Origin: Bacillota bacterium
Lineage (GTDB): Bacteria > Bacillota > Clostridia > Acetivibrionales > DTU013
Reading direction: 5' to 3'
Length of the DNA: 64,000 bases
Assembly (NCBI GenBank): GCA_023439545.1
Contig: JAEXNT010000081.1
Span: 1-64,000 of the forward strand
Of the stretch, positions 32,952-41,697 are shown in pieces. The position numbers were made by a program, and so were the translations under genes. Positions within the stretch are counted from its first letter, which is position 1. Every line of letters starts with the position of its first letter. The notes under the pieces are model-generated. The model did not search any database, was not told where the DNA came from, and worked only from the letters and a program-made list of their open reading frames with translations.

Positions 32952-34190
32952 TTAAAACGTTATGTTTACCGCCTCTCCTTCCTTCTCAACGGAAAAGCGT
33001 AGAGTCTCTCCGGCAAATGAAGCCTCGTATTCCCCAAGGAAACCGGACACCGTTATCAAGCCGTTCTCATCCGTAACCAGCTCCATGGGCTTTGTCCACC
33101 ATTCGTCCTTTACCAGCTTGTGCAGAGCCTCATATGAAGGTTTTATCCTGTTATCCTGCGTGATGAAGCCGCTCGGAGCCTTCAGCCAGCCGCCGTCGAT
33201 AAAGCCCCAGTATGTTATGGATTCGACATTGGGATCTTCGAACAGTGACTTGTAATGCGTAGTCATCTCATCTGCCTGGCGAACCAGGCCTTCAGGTGTG
33301 GAAGGCCATTCGTCGACCACGAAGTCGTTCAGGTCGACGATATCAGCCGGCATTATATCGCCCGAAACAAGCGTGTTTTCTGTGAAATGCAGAGGCAGCT
33401 TGAAGCGTGAGTAGCGGTCCAGGAGTTCATGCATGTAATCCAGTCCTCTGTATCCCTGGTGCATATGGGTCTGTATACCGATGGCGTCGATCGGGACTCC
33501 CAGCTCCAAAAGACCTTCTATCAGTATGTCATAAGATTCGTCCAGCCAGAAATCATTGATCAGCAGCGTCGCACCGGGATTCGCCCTCTTGGCTGCGGAA
33601 AATACTTCGCGTACAAGGCGGTGCCTGCCAAGTTCCTTGCAAATACGTGTGATTGCGTTGTCATATTTATCGAAAGCAGGCATAATCACTACTTCGTTTA
33701 TTACGTCCCAGATATCTACAAGGCCTGCAAAATCGGTCACATCGCGGCGTATCCTGTTCAGCTGCGTCGTGAGTATATCCTTGTTGCTCATGCCCATCAA
33801 CCAAGGGGCACAAACAGTGTGCCAGCAAAGCGGGTGTCCCTTGAGCTTGACGCCGTTCGATACAAGCCACTCGGAAGCTGCCCTCATCCTTTTGGTATCG
33901 GGCTTGCCCTGGACAGGCTCGAACCGTCCCCAGTAAAAAGGCAGGGTGGTATAGTTGAAGAGCTCGAAAAACAGACGGAATCTTTCTTCTGTGATTTCCT
34001 TTTCTCTTCCCTGCAGCTCTCCGTTTGCGTATGGAAGGGCGCTGAATTCGGTACAGCCAAACAGGAATGCGTGATTGATCTGCTTGACTATGACAACCTG
34101 ATTTTTCAGCGGCTTGCCATCCTTGCCGGCGATAGTCAGCTTCCTGATTCCCTTACGGTGTTTCAGTGGATCGTTGGTGATGCTCCCCAT
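32952..34190 (-). CDS. GH10 endo-1,4-beta-xylanase-like glycoside hydrolase without signal peptide
   Basis: 412 residues from the ATG at 34190. The GH10 barrel shows LPFYWGRFEP, LKGHPLCWH, VDIWDVINEVV with the acid/base Glu, IGIQTHMHQGY, and LHFTENT with the nucleophile Glu; TYWGFIDGGWL follows. About 60 C-terminal residues look like a small beta domain. GH10 enzymes cut xylan, but this one has no signal peptide or carbohydrate-binding module, so it is probably cytoplasmic and may act on imported xylo-oligosaccharides (inference). The first 12 bp of the longer frame (GTG at 34202) overlap the likely ribosome-binding site. No sugar transporter is adjacent. Confidence 0.87.
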   Translation of the reverse strand: MGSITNDPLKHRKGIRKLTIAGKDGKPLKNQVVIVKQINHAFLFGCTEFSALPYANGELQGREKEITEERFRLFFELFNYTTLPFYWGRFEPVQGKPDTKRMRAASEWLVSNGVKLKGHPLCWHTVCAPWLMGMSNKDILTTQLNRIRRDVTDFAGLVDIWDVINEVVIMPAFDKYDNAITRICKELGRHRLVREVFSAAKRANPGATLLINDFWLDESYDILIEGLLELGVPIDAIGIQTHMHQGYRGLDYMHELLDRYSRFKLPLHFTENTLVSGDIMPADIVDLNDFVVDEWPSTPEGLVRQADEMTTHYKSLFEDPNVESITYWGFIDGGWLKAPSGFITQDNRIKPSYEALHKLVKDEWWTKPMELVTDENGLITVSGFLGEYEASFAGETLRFSVEKEGEAVNITF

Positions 34191-34270
34191 AATGTTTTCC
34201 ACCCCTTATTTGTGTGTATTTCGTGCATATTATCGTTTGCTTTGTATGTTAATTCTGCCCTAATATTATA

Positions 34271-35107
34271 TCACACACTATTCCTCAATCTCTTGTCGCT
34301 TATGGCAAGTGACAGCAAAACACTGACAAGGAGGATCGATGCGATTATACCAAGCGATGCGGCAACCGGGATCTCGATATCGAATATCAGGATCAGAAGC
34401 TTCAGCCCCGTAAAGGTCAGTATCATGGCTACGCCGTATTTTACGTACCTGAACCTTTCCTGCAGGCTGCCGAGAACGAAGTAAAGACTTCTTAAGCCCA
34501 GTATGGCGAATATGTTGGAAGAAAAAACTATGAATACGTCGGTCGTAATCGAAAATATGGCCGGTATGGAATCTATGGCAAAAACAATATCCGTAAGCTC
34601 GATAAGGATTATTATCGCAAAAAGGGGCGTGGCGTAAATAGTTCTGCCCTTCCTCACGAAAAACCGTTCGCCGTAAAGCCTGTCTGTCAACGGAATCACT
34701 TTACCAAGAGCCTTAAGAATCTTTTTGTCCCTGAAACCCGAACGCGTATCGTCCTTGAAAACGATGCCCATCCCGCTGATCATCAGCACGAGCCCGAATA
34801 TGTAAAGCACCCAGTGAAACAGGTTGACAACTGCGACTCCGAGGAGAATAAAAGCAAGCCTGAGCACCACAGCCCCCATGATGCCATAGCTGAGCACCCT
34901 TCTCTGCTGGTGCGGCCTGATGCCGTAGTTGGTGAAAAGCATCAGAAACATGAACAGGTTATCAACGCTGAGGCTCTGCTCAAGTACGTATCCTCCGAGA
35001 AATTCCAGCGCCTTCTCCCTGCCCATAAAATAATAGATACCCATATCGAAGCAAATTGCGAGCAAAACCCAAAACAGCACTCTAAGCAACGTTTTCCTGG
35101 TCGTCAT
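34271..35107 (-). CDS. TerC family integral membrane protein
   Basis: 278 residues, seven to nine helices. SLSVDNLFMFLMLFTNYGI and ELTDIVFAIDSIPAIFSIT carry the paired acidic residues (DN and ELTD...AIDS) of TerC/Alx proteins, linked to manganese export and metalation of secreted proteins. Start at 35107 is fixed by CGGAGGG 5 bp upstream. No yybP-ykoY riboswitch fold is evident in the short 5' region, and no tellurite genes are near. Confidence 0.9.
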   Translation of the reverse strand: MTTRKTLLRVLFWVLLAICFDMGIYYFMGREKALEFLGGYVLEQSLSVDNLFMFLMLFTNYGIRPHQQRRVLSYGIMGAVVLRLAFILLGVAVVNLFHWVLYIFGLVLMISGMGIVFKDDTRSGFRDKKILKALGKVIPLTDRLYGERFFVRKGRTIYATPLFAIIILIELTDIVFAIDSIPAIFSITTDVFIVFSSNIFAILGLRSLYFVLGSLQERFRYVKYGVAMILTFTGLKLLILIFDIEIPVAASLGIIASILLVSVLLSLAISDKRLRNSV

Positions 35108-35173
35108 TGCAGCCCTCCGAATCACATCACTGACAATGTAATTCTATTCAGAAGCTGCGTTTTAATGAAAGGA

Positions 35174-35203
35174 AAGAGGGCGTGCACTGTGAAACGCCCT
35201 CTT
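35174..35203 (-). terminator. terminator after the tandem MBL-fold gene
   Basis: 10-bp arms AAGAGGGCGT/ACGCCCTCTT with a 10-nt loop, followed on the minus strand by TCCTTTC. It separates the MBL gene from the TerC gene on the same strand. Confidence 0.75.
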
Positions 35204-35225
35204 CCAATATCATTGCGTAAATGTG

Positions 35226-36581
35226 CTACTTCAGCAATACTCCCTTGATAGCAGGGTCCAGGCCTTTGACAAAACCGGCGCCGTCTTCGGGAGTGCCCAC
35301 GATACCGCTGCCGTAATGTATCGGAACAGCTATCACAGGCTTCATGATATTGGCAGCTTCGGCCGCTTCCTGAGCCGTCATCGTATATGTACCGCCTACG
35401 GGCAGGAACGCTACGTTAGCTTTGATATCCTTCATCTCGGGTATGTTGTCGGTGTCGCCGGCAAAATAGTAGCTGGCGCCGTTAAGATTAACGATATAGC
35501 CGACCCAGTTGCTCTCTTTCTTATGGAATTGCTTGTTCGTGTTGTAAGCCGGAACAGCAGAGAATTTTATTCCTTCCAGTTCGTAATTTTTACCCTGGCC
35601 GACAGTCAGGATATTTGTCAGGCCCGCATCCACTACCGGTTTGACGCAGTCAGTCGGCAATACCAGTACAGTTTCAGGTTTGACCAGTTTTTTGATATCC
35701 TCGACCGAGAAATGGTCGCCATGACTATGTGAGATAAATATCAAGTCTGCATCCTTCGGCTCACCGGCAATACCGATGGGGTCGAAATAAACAGTCTTGC
35801 CGCCCTGTATCCTGATCGTAGACTGCTTTCCCAGACTTACTCCGCTAAGCAGGTCCTTCAATAAAACACCGTTCATTCCTTTATCCAAACCTTTTATAAA
35901 ACTCATAGCATCATCCGTCGTTCCTACGATATCTCCAAAATGTATCGGTACTGCAACAGCCGGTTTTATGAGTTTTGCAGCCTCAATAGCTTCCTGTGCG
36001 TTCATCGTATAGGTACCGCCCACAGGCAGGAATGCCACATCGGCTTTAAAGCTCTTCATTTCGGGTATTACATCGGTATCCCCCGCAAAATAATAGCTTG
36101 CGTTATTTGCTTCGACAATATACCCCACCCAGTTGCTGCTCTTAGGATGGAACGCCTTGTTGACATTATAGGCAGGGACCGTTTTGAAGCGTATACCGCC
36201 GACTACATACGACTTGTTCGGCTTCACGGACAATATACCCGTTATGCCTTCCTTTTGGGCGGCTTCGGCTCCATCCGCAGGAACAACGAGCATCGCTCCT
36301 TTCTTCATAATTTTTTTGATATCTGCGATGGAAAAATGGTCGCCGTGGGTATGCGACACAAAGATTATATCGGCATCCCCGACTGCATTATCAAGCCATA
36401 CGGGATCAAAATATATCACCTTGCCGTTGGCCTCCATCCTGATAGTCGATTGCTTCATATGGCTTACATTTTTGAGAAGGTCCGTCCTTGTGGAAGCTGT
36501 CCCGGGCTTTTCAGCCGCATAACCGGCGCTAATAGCAAGGATCAACATTATTGAGAGGACAAAACTAACCAGCTTTTTCAT
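35226..36581 (-). CDS. secreted protein with two tandem metallo-beta-lactamase-fold domains
   Basis: 451 residues with a signal peptide (1-22, ending AGYAA). Two homologous halves of about 205 residues follow (about 40-245 and 250-451). Each half has its own metal-binding set: HTHGDH (77-82) and HSHGDH in the second half, each followed by YYFAGDTD and AVPIHFG or AVPIHYG. The halves share long blocks such as ADVAFLPVGGTYTM, a sign of internal duplication. Each half resembles the UPF0173/UlaG-like single-domain metal hydrolases. Both sites look intact; substrate unknown. AAGGAG lies 9 bp before the ATG. Confidence 0.85.
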   Translation of the reverse strand: MKKLVSFVLSIMLILAISAGYAAEKPGTASTRTDLLKNVSHMKQSTIRMEANGKVIYFDPVWLDNAVGDADIIFVSHTHGDHFSIADIKKIMKKGAMLVVPADGAEAAQKEGITGILSVKPNKSYVVGGIRFKTVPAYNVNKAFHPKSSNWVGYIVEANNASYYFAGDTDVIPEMKSFKADVAFLPVGGTYTMNAQEAIEAAKLIKPAVAVPIHFGDIVGTTDDAMSFIKGLDKGMNGVLLKDLLSGVSLGKQSTIRIQGGKTVYFDPIGIAGEPKDADLIFISHSHGDHFSVEDIKKLVKPETVLVLPTDCVKPVVDAGLTNILTVGQGKNYELEGIKFSAVPAYNTNKQFHKKESNWVGYIVNLNGASYYFAGDTDNIPEMKDIKANVAFLPVGGTYTMTAQEAAEAANIMKPVIAVPIHYGSGIVGTPEDGAGFVKGLDPAIKGVLLK

Positions 36582-36693
36582 TAATGACGTCTCCTTTTAA
36601 TTTCTATGTCATTAATCTATCATAGCTTTTTATCCCTGAAAAAAGCATATAAGCAGCAATTCTTTGCATATCTGCAAGACCTTGCGTTCACTC

Positions 36694-37602
36694 TCACTGC
36701 CTGAGCTGCCAGCTGTTGTTCATTCTATACTCGGAAGGCGTATGCCCCGTAAGCTTGCGGAAAGTCCTGTTGAAATGGCTTATATCTGCAAAACCAACCC
36801 GTTCGGCGATCTCGGTGACAGGGATCAACGTTTCTGAAAGAATCATACAGGCAAGCTGGATGCGCAATTCTATTAAATAATTGATGACTGTCATGCCGAG
36901 CTCATCCCTGAATTTTTCGTTCAACGTCGTTCTATTGAGATTGAATGTCCTGGACAATTCTTCGATCGTGATCTTCTTTACAAAATTTGAATGAAGGTAG
37001 ATCAAGACTTTCCCTACAAGATCGGAGTTGCTGTTCAGTACAATCTCCCTGCTCCTGTCCTGGCTTAAGTATACCTTCTGGAGCAGGAACAGTATCTCTA
37101 TCAGATACGACCTGCTTCTACAGGGCCAGTAGTCATCCGGTTGATTTGTAAGCTCACGGAAAAGGGTATCGTAAACATGCGTTATCTGCCTGAACATTGC
37201 AAGCCCCACATTAAGTTGGCCATGGTAATTTTCCATCCTTATATAGAACGGAGACAGGCATGTACAGTCGTTCCTCTCGGTAGCTGTCATACCGCTCCTG
37301 TCTCCCCTCAGTTTGTCAAAATCGAGGGCACTGTTTATCGCTCCGGGGTAAAAATACACTGACTTCGCTCTGATGGCCGAATTTTCCATCAGTTTTACAT
37401 CTTCCTTTTCGTTAAGGCAGAAAACAGCCGGAGCATTGAACAATATTCTGCTGCCATTGATGCCAAGCACTCCTGCCCCGCTATGTATCAGCAGCAGTCT
37501 GAATCGGTCGCTTACCATGGGAAATACGAATTTTTCATCTTCATCGCAATAAAGCAGTAGACTTATCCTGCTTTTATTCCTGGCCTCAGTCACAAAATCC
37601 AT
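36694..37602 (-). CDS. AraC family transcriptional regulator
   Basis: 302 residues. An N-terminal cupin-like sensing part (about 15-130, FRLLLIHSGAGVLGINGSRI) precedes a typical C-terminal double helix-turn-helix: KKITIEELSRTFNLNRTTLN and VTEIAERVGFADISHFNRTF with KLTGHTPSEYR. ATG at 37602 with GAGGTG 6 bp upstream. It follows the MutS-like gene by 17 bp on the same strand and so probably forms the third gene of an operon with it and the LTA-synthase-like gene. Ligand and targets unknown. Confidence 0.9.
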   Translation of the reverse strand: MDFVTEARNKSRISLLLYCDEDEKFVFPMVSDRFRLLLIHSGAGVLGINGSRILFNAPAVFCLNEKEDVKLMENSAIRAKSVYFYPGAINSALDFDKLRGDRSGMTATERNDCTCLSPFYIRMENYHGQLNVGLAMFRQITHVYDTLFRELTNQPDDYWPCRSRSYLIEILFLLQKVYLSQDRSREIVLNSNSDLVGKVLIYLHSNFVKKITIEELSRTFNLNRTTLNEKFRDELGMTVINYLIELRIQLACMILSETLIPVTEIAERVGFADISHFNRTFRKLTGHTPSEYRMNNSWQLRQ

Positions 37603-37619
37603 ATCGGCCACCTCTGATA

Positions 37620-39491
37620 CTATTCCTCAAGTTCTATACCCACCATCCTCATAAGGTACCTGGCATTGGTCGTTGTGCTCCTTCCGGGATAAAGCCTGTA
37701 ATCGAACCTGATTTCATTGTCTATATATTTCTCAGTAAAGTGATAATTCTTTATACCTGCCCCGTTTTCCTGCTCAAGTTCGCACAATTCAAAATCATGT
37801 GTGGAGATCATGCCTATGATCCAGCTTTTGCCGAGATTCTTCAGCACGCTTCTCGCGCCCGTAGTCCTGTCAAGAGAATTGGTTCCCATGAATATCTCGT
37901 CTATCAGGTATATCATCGGTATTTCCTTTTGTGAGTGCTCGATGATCATCTTTACCCTGAGCAGTTCCGCATAAAAGGTGGAAATGCCGCTGTTCAGGTC
38001 ATCCCGTATCCTCATCGAGGTGAAAAGATCGAGCACGGGGCATTCGAGCCTGCGCGCAAAGACAGGAGCGCCGGCGTATGCAAGGACGAGACTGATACCT
38101 ACGGTCCGAAGCAGCGTTGTCTTTCCGGACATGTTGGAGCCGGTGATAATGCAGGCGCCGCCGCTTATTTCAAAATCATTGCGGACACAGACGTCCTTTT
38201 TTATAAGCGGATGGCCCATTTCTTCAGCAGCAAACCTCATGCCGCGCTCCGTTATCGTCGGGAATGCCCAATCCGGGTACATCAGGCGGATAGCTGCCAG
38301 ACTCGATATCGCTTCGAACCGGCCGACGGTTTCGAGCCATTCCCTTATATGCTTGCCGTACCTGCTTTTCCATTCCTCCAATGCAAAAACACAATGGTAA
38401 TCCCACAAAAAAATGCAGTTCAATATAAAGTAAAGTACCGTACTTGTCTTCAGATCCACGGCATTTGCAATACCTTCAAGCTTTTTCAGAGAAGCGGACG
38501 CGGAACCGTTTCCGCCGGTCAGCTTTCCTTTCAGCTCGGAAAGGCGACTGTTTTTAAACTCTTCATTTTCGATAAGGCTCAGCAGGCTGGAATAAGCACC
38601 GAGATATTTTCTAAGGCCGTAAACCATGTTCGTGAGTCTGGAATTCTTACTGTAGCCGGCCGCGAATATACCGAACTGGAGCGCCAAAAGCAGCAGCGGT
38701 ATGAGAATCGGCACGGGCGCTCCCAGGAAATAGAGAATGAAGGACAATATGACTGCGCCCGGCAAAATGTAAAACAAATTTGCCATACCCGGATTTTTGA
38801 AACGTTTGGCGTCGTCTTCGGCATACAAAAGCAGCTTTTCGGGGTCCTCCGAGGTTCTGCCGGAGAGCATGCCCTCGCTTTGCAGTTCTTCACAGAAATC
38901 CCCCTTTTCTGCCAGTTCACTGACAGCAGCCTGCCGCACGGCAATATTTGCCGGGCTTTTATCAGGGTCCGCAAGCAGCCTGCGCAATTCTTTCCTTCCG
39001 TAATGCGTGTGGGCTGTGCATATCCATTGATACAGTGATTTCGGGCCGAAAATGTCCAGATCGTCGGAGTAAGGATGCCGGGGATCCGCAAATTCACTTC
39101 CATCGTCCTTGAATTCCTCCCAGCCCGACCGCATCCTGTCCATAAACATGCGGTTGGCTTCCGCTTTGCATTCCAGCCTTGCAAGCTCATATGCCATCCT
39201 GTTGTGCCGTATCACCAGATAAGTGAATGCAAACAGGGCAAGAGCCAGCGCAATTATACCGGGCAGCAGACCGGAAGTTACAAAAAGCAGAACGCCCAAT
39301 GCAACGCCGGAAACAAATTCAATGAGCCTAAGGTTGCTCATTCGGGCCGAGTTTTTTCTTTCAGCGGCTGCTTTAGCCTGAAACTCCTCATACTGTTTTT
39401 TGAAGTGTTCGAATTGCTTTGAACCATAACCGGTAATGACATTCTCCGCCTGTCCGCTTCCATTCTCCTTATTGCTTTTACCTTCCAGCAT
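37620..39491 (-). CDS. membrane-anchored MutS-family ATPase
   Basis: 623 residues. A coiled-coil N-terminal part and two pairs of hydrophobic helices (about 55-95 and 240-285) lead to a helical core and a C-terminal MutS ATPase domain. Walker A is GSNMSGKTTLLRT (about 450), with YLIDEIFMGTNSLDR as Walker B and ISTHDFELCELE as the H-loop region. Mismatch-recognition and connector domains of MutS1 and the Smr domain of MutS2 are absent. Such membrane MutS-like proteins are found in scattered bacteria and have no established role. The start overlaps the upstream sulfatase gene by 14 bp, so it is translationally coupled to an envelope gene. Confidence 0.85.
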   Translation of the reverse strand: MLEGKSNKENGSGQAENVITGYGSKQFEHFKKQYEEFQAKAAAERKNSARMSNLRLIEFVSGVALGVLLFVTSGLLPGIIALALALFAFTYLVIRHNRMAYELARLECKAEANRMFMDRMRSGWEEFKDDGSEFADPRHPYSDDLDIFGPKSLYQWICTAHTHYGRKELRRLLADPDKSPANIAVRQAAVSELAEKGDFCEELQSEGMLSGRTSEDPEKLLLYAEDDAKRFKNPGMANLFYILPGAVILSFILYFLGAPVPILIPLLLLALQFGIFAAGYSKNSRLTNMVYGLRKYLGAYSSLLSLIENEEFKNSRLSELKGKLTGGNGSASASLKKLEGIANAVDLKTSTVLYFILNCIFLWDYHCVFALEEWKSRYGKHIREWLETVGRFEAISSLAAIRLMYPDWAFPTITERGMRFAAEEMGHPLIKKDVCVRNDFEISGGACIITGSNMSGKTTLLRTVGISLVLAYAGAPVFARRLECPVLDLFTSMRIRDDLNSGISTFYAELLRVKMIIEHSQKEIPMIYLIDEIFMGTNSLDRTTGARSVLKNLGKSWIIGMISTHDFELCELEQENGAGIKNYHFTEKYIDNEIRFDYRLYPGRSTTTNARYLMRMVGIELEE

Positions 39492-41385
39492 TTGCCGTCC
39501 CCCCGTCGATTGCTTCCCTCTCCATCAAAGTATAATATTCGAGCTCCCCGTACTGGGCAATACGCATTGCCGACCCGGAAGACGGCGTTTCGGTAAAAGT
39601 CCCGCCTTCCTTTACAAATCGTCCGGTTATAACGGGGAGCAGTGTTTTCTGCTCGGACAGATAATTGAAATAGACTCCCCCGTTCAAACCCATATATTTC
39701 AACAGCTCAGTGGCCAGATAGTTTACGCTGATTTCGGGAGCGGCGCCTTTTTCCGGGTTTATACCGCCGTTTTTCAGGAGGTCTTCTGCCGCCTTGTTGC
39801 ACCATATGAAATAAGGCGTCTCATATTGATTAAGATAGGCTTGAAGACTGCCCGACTGGCTTACGTCGAAGCCCAGGGCCTTGTACCCCTGGGAGCTGTC
39901 TCCCAACGCAGGCAGATGGTCGCCGAAGAACAGCAGTACAACGGGTGCGTCCATGCCGCCGATCGAATCGGCAAGGTATCCAAGGGCATTATCGCACCGT
40001 GCCAGACCGTTCAGGTAATTGTTTATATTGTTATAAACAGCGTCGTCCATCCCGGGTTTCCTTTTCAGTATTCGTGAATAGCCGAGGTCCTGTTTGGAGT
40101 ATGGGCCGTGGTTGTCGATATTCACAACGAACTCGAAAAACGGTTTGTCCGGTTTTTCTGCAATATGCCGGTTCAGCCTGTCCAAGGAATACTGAAAGGT
40201 ATTTTTATCTGAAATATACCCGAAATTGATCTCAAGTTTGCTTTGATCCATGTCTCGCTTGAAATAGATCCGATCGAAGCCGAAAAACCTGTAAACATTG
40301 GCTCTGTTATAGAACCATGCTTCCCCGGGATGGAACGCCATCGTATCATAGCCCGCTTTTTCCATGACGCGCGCAAGTGAAAACGTGTCTTTTCTCAGGT
40401 TGTAGGTGTACGGGCTGGACAGCCCGGGCAATGCAGCCAGAGAACCGCCCGTCAGGAACGAAAATTCTGTATTTGCGGTGCCGCCGCCGAATACTTCGGT
40501 TATTATCCTGCCAGACCAGGCTTGTCCCGAAATCCTGTGGAAATTAGCCAGAGGCTTGTAGCTGTCGTTGAATTCCACGCCCTTTATCCTGTCGAGGTCA
40601 TAAAAGGCTTCCCCCATTACCGCTATGACGTTGGGCATTTTCGCCGTGCCCTTATTGATGGCATAAGGCGGCGCCGTATACTTGCTCAATTCTTTTTCAG
40701 CGAAAGCCTTGGAATAGCCCGGGGGCTTGATGGCTTCCATGGTGGCTGCCCGGACAAGGAAGGAATATGCGAAACCTCTCGATTTGAACGTATTTACCCG
40801 TGAATAAGCATTGCCTGTCACCATGAAGCTATTGTAAAGCTTTACGTTTTTATATATTCCGAAGAACGAAGCTGCGGATAACAGAACAGTTACGGCCATT
40901 CCTGCGGCCCTCGCGCGCCAGTTCAGTTTTTCCGATCTGACAAAAACGAGCAGAAACAATGTAACGAAGAACCAGAATATGATGCCGGCTATTATCACAG
41001 TACTGAACCGGAGCTCGGAGAACTTGACGACTTTAGCAGCCTCCGTACCAAGCAGCATGTCGTCAGGAGTAAACGGCTCCTCCCTGAGCTGAATCTTGAA
41101 ACGGTTGACGATATGCATCGCGAGCATCAAACCCCCGCCGAGTGCCGAGCCGACCCATTGCCTTGAGGAAAGATGATACAGGAACAGCATGATCAGTGTC
41201 AGGGGAAGCGCATTTACGGCGAACAGGAGCGGCAACCGCAAATATCTCATCACATTTTCCATATCGGCCACATCCGATAAAAGCGCATTTACGCCGGAGA
41301 ACACAGCCGACAGGAAAATAGCCGCCAAAATATTCAGGGCATAGCTTTTTATATGTATTCCAAAACGCTTATTTATCAAATGCAA
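39478..41385 (-). CDS. LTA-synthase-family membrane phosphotransferase/sulfatase-like protein
   Basis: 635 residues: five membrane helices (about 15-180) and an extracellular alkaline-phosphatase-fold domain (about 245-560). PNVIAVMGEAFYD holds the metal-binding Glu, GGGTANTEFSFLTGGS the likely nucleophilic Thr, with FFEFVVNIDNHGPY and VLLFFGDHLPAL further on. All features of LtaS-type enzymes are present; the transferred group (glycerol phosphate or another) is unknown. Start is TTG with AGGAG 5 bp upstream. First gene of a likely operon with the MutS-like ATPase and the AraC regulator. Second LtaS-like protein of the window. Confidence 0.87.
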   Translation of the reverse strand: MHLINKRFGIHIKSYALNILAAIFLSAVFSGVNALLSDVADMENVMRYLRLPLLFAVNALPLTLIMLFLYHLSSRQWVGSALGGGLMLAMHIVNRFKIQLREEPFTPDDMLLGTEAAKVVKFSELRFSTVIIAGIIFWFFVTLFLLVFVRSEKLNWRARAAGMAVTVLLSAASFFGIYKNVKLYNSFMVTGNAYSRVNTFKSRGFAYSFLVRAATMEAIKPPGYSKAFAEKELSKYTAPPYAINKGTAKMPNVIAVMGEAFYDLDRIKGVEFNDSYKPLANFHRISGQAWSGRIITEVFGGGTANTEFSFLTGGSLAALPGLSSPYTYNLRKDTFSLARVMEKAGYDTMAFHPGEAWFYNRANVYRFFGFDRIYFKRDMDQSKLEINFGYISDKNTFQYSLDRLNRHIAEKPDKPFFEFVVNIDNHGPYSKQDLGYSRILKRKPGMDDAVYNNINNYLNGLARCDNALGYLADSIGGMDAPVVLLFFGDHLPALGDSSQGYKALGFDVSQSGSLQAYLNQYETPYFIWCNKAAEDLLKNGGINPEKGAAPEISVNYLATELLKYMGLNGGVYFNYLSEQKTLLPVITGRFVKEGGTFTETPSSGSAMRIAQYGELEYYTLMEREAIDGGTANAGR

Positions 41386-41522
41386 ACTTTCTCCTGGTAA
41401 AGTAATATTATTTATTCCTAAATAACTTACATAATATTATACCAAACTATATAGTAAAAGGTCGGAAATAAAGTGCGAACAATAATATGAATTTTTATAT
41501 TTAAAAAATTGCAAAATCGCTG

Positions 41523-41551
41523 TTGCTTTTATATTGTTTTAATGTTAATAT
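41523..41551 (+). promoter_or_regulatory. predicted sigma-A promoter of the first amt unit
   Basis: TTGCTT (41523-41528), 17-bp spacer, TAATAT (41546-41551). The same spacing and flanks recur at 43576-43604 before the second unit. Transcription would start near 41558, directly at the leader hairpins. Confidence 0.65.
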
Positions 41552-41559
41552 GAAGGAAA

Positions 41560-41669
41560 GTAACGATGGCGTTGCAAAAACCAAAATTTTGCAGCGCTTT
41601 TTTTATTAACTTTTCTAAAACAGCTGGCAAAGGCGCTGGTTCTGTCAATATGGCGGAACAGCGCCTTTG
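41560..41669 (+). promoter_or_regulatory. structured leader RNA of the first amt unit (candidate attenuator, copy 1)
   Basis: Hairpin A pairs GTAACG (41560-41565) with CGTTGC (41570-41575) around an ATGG loop. Hairpin B pairs GCGTTGCAAAA (41569-41579) with TTTTGCAGCGC (41587-41597) and is followed by seven Ts, a textbook intrinsic terminator. A and B share bases, so they exclude each other. Hairpin C has perfect 11-bp arms CAAAGGCGCTG (41628-41638) and CAGCGCCTTTG (41659-41669) with further inner pairs, and ends 20 bp before the ribosome-binding site. The fold is conserved upstream of the second unit. Confidence 0.7.
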
Positions 41670-41697
41670 TGCTCAAAATCATTTAAGGGGGCTTCTT

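Noticed and set aside
37935..39038. 367-codon open frame opposite the MutS-like gene
   Set aside because: Antisense to a gene with intact Walker motifs; no domain features.
41560..41604. ANTAR-type dual-hairpin antiterminator target
   Set aside because: The required pair of stems with hexaloops having A at 1 and G at 4 could not be drawn; kept as an unclassified attenuator.
41566..41697. N-terminal extension of the first Amt protein in the longest open frame
   Set aside because: These 44 codons are the structured leader RNA, which is conserved in structure but not in reading frame upstream of the second unit.
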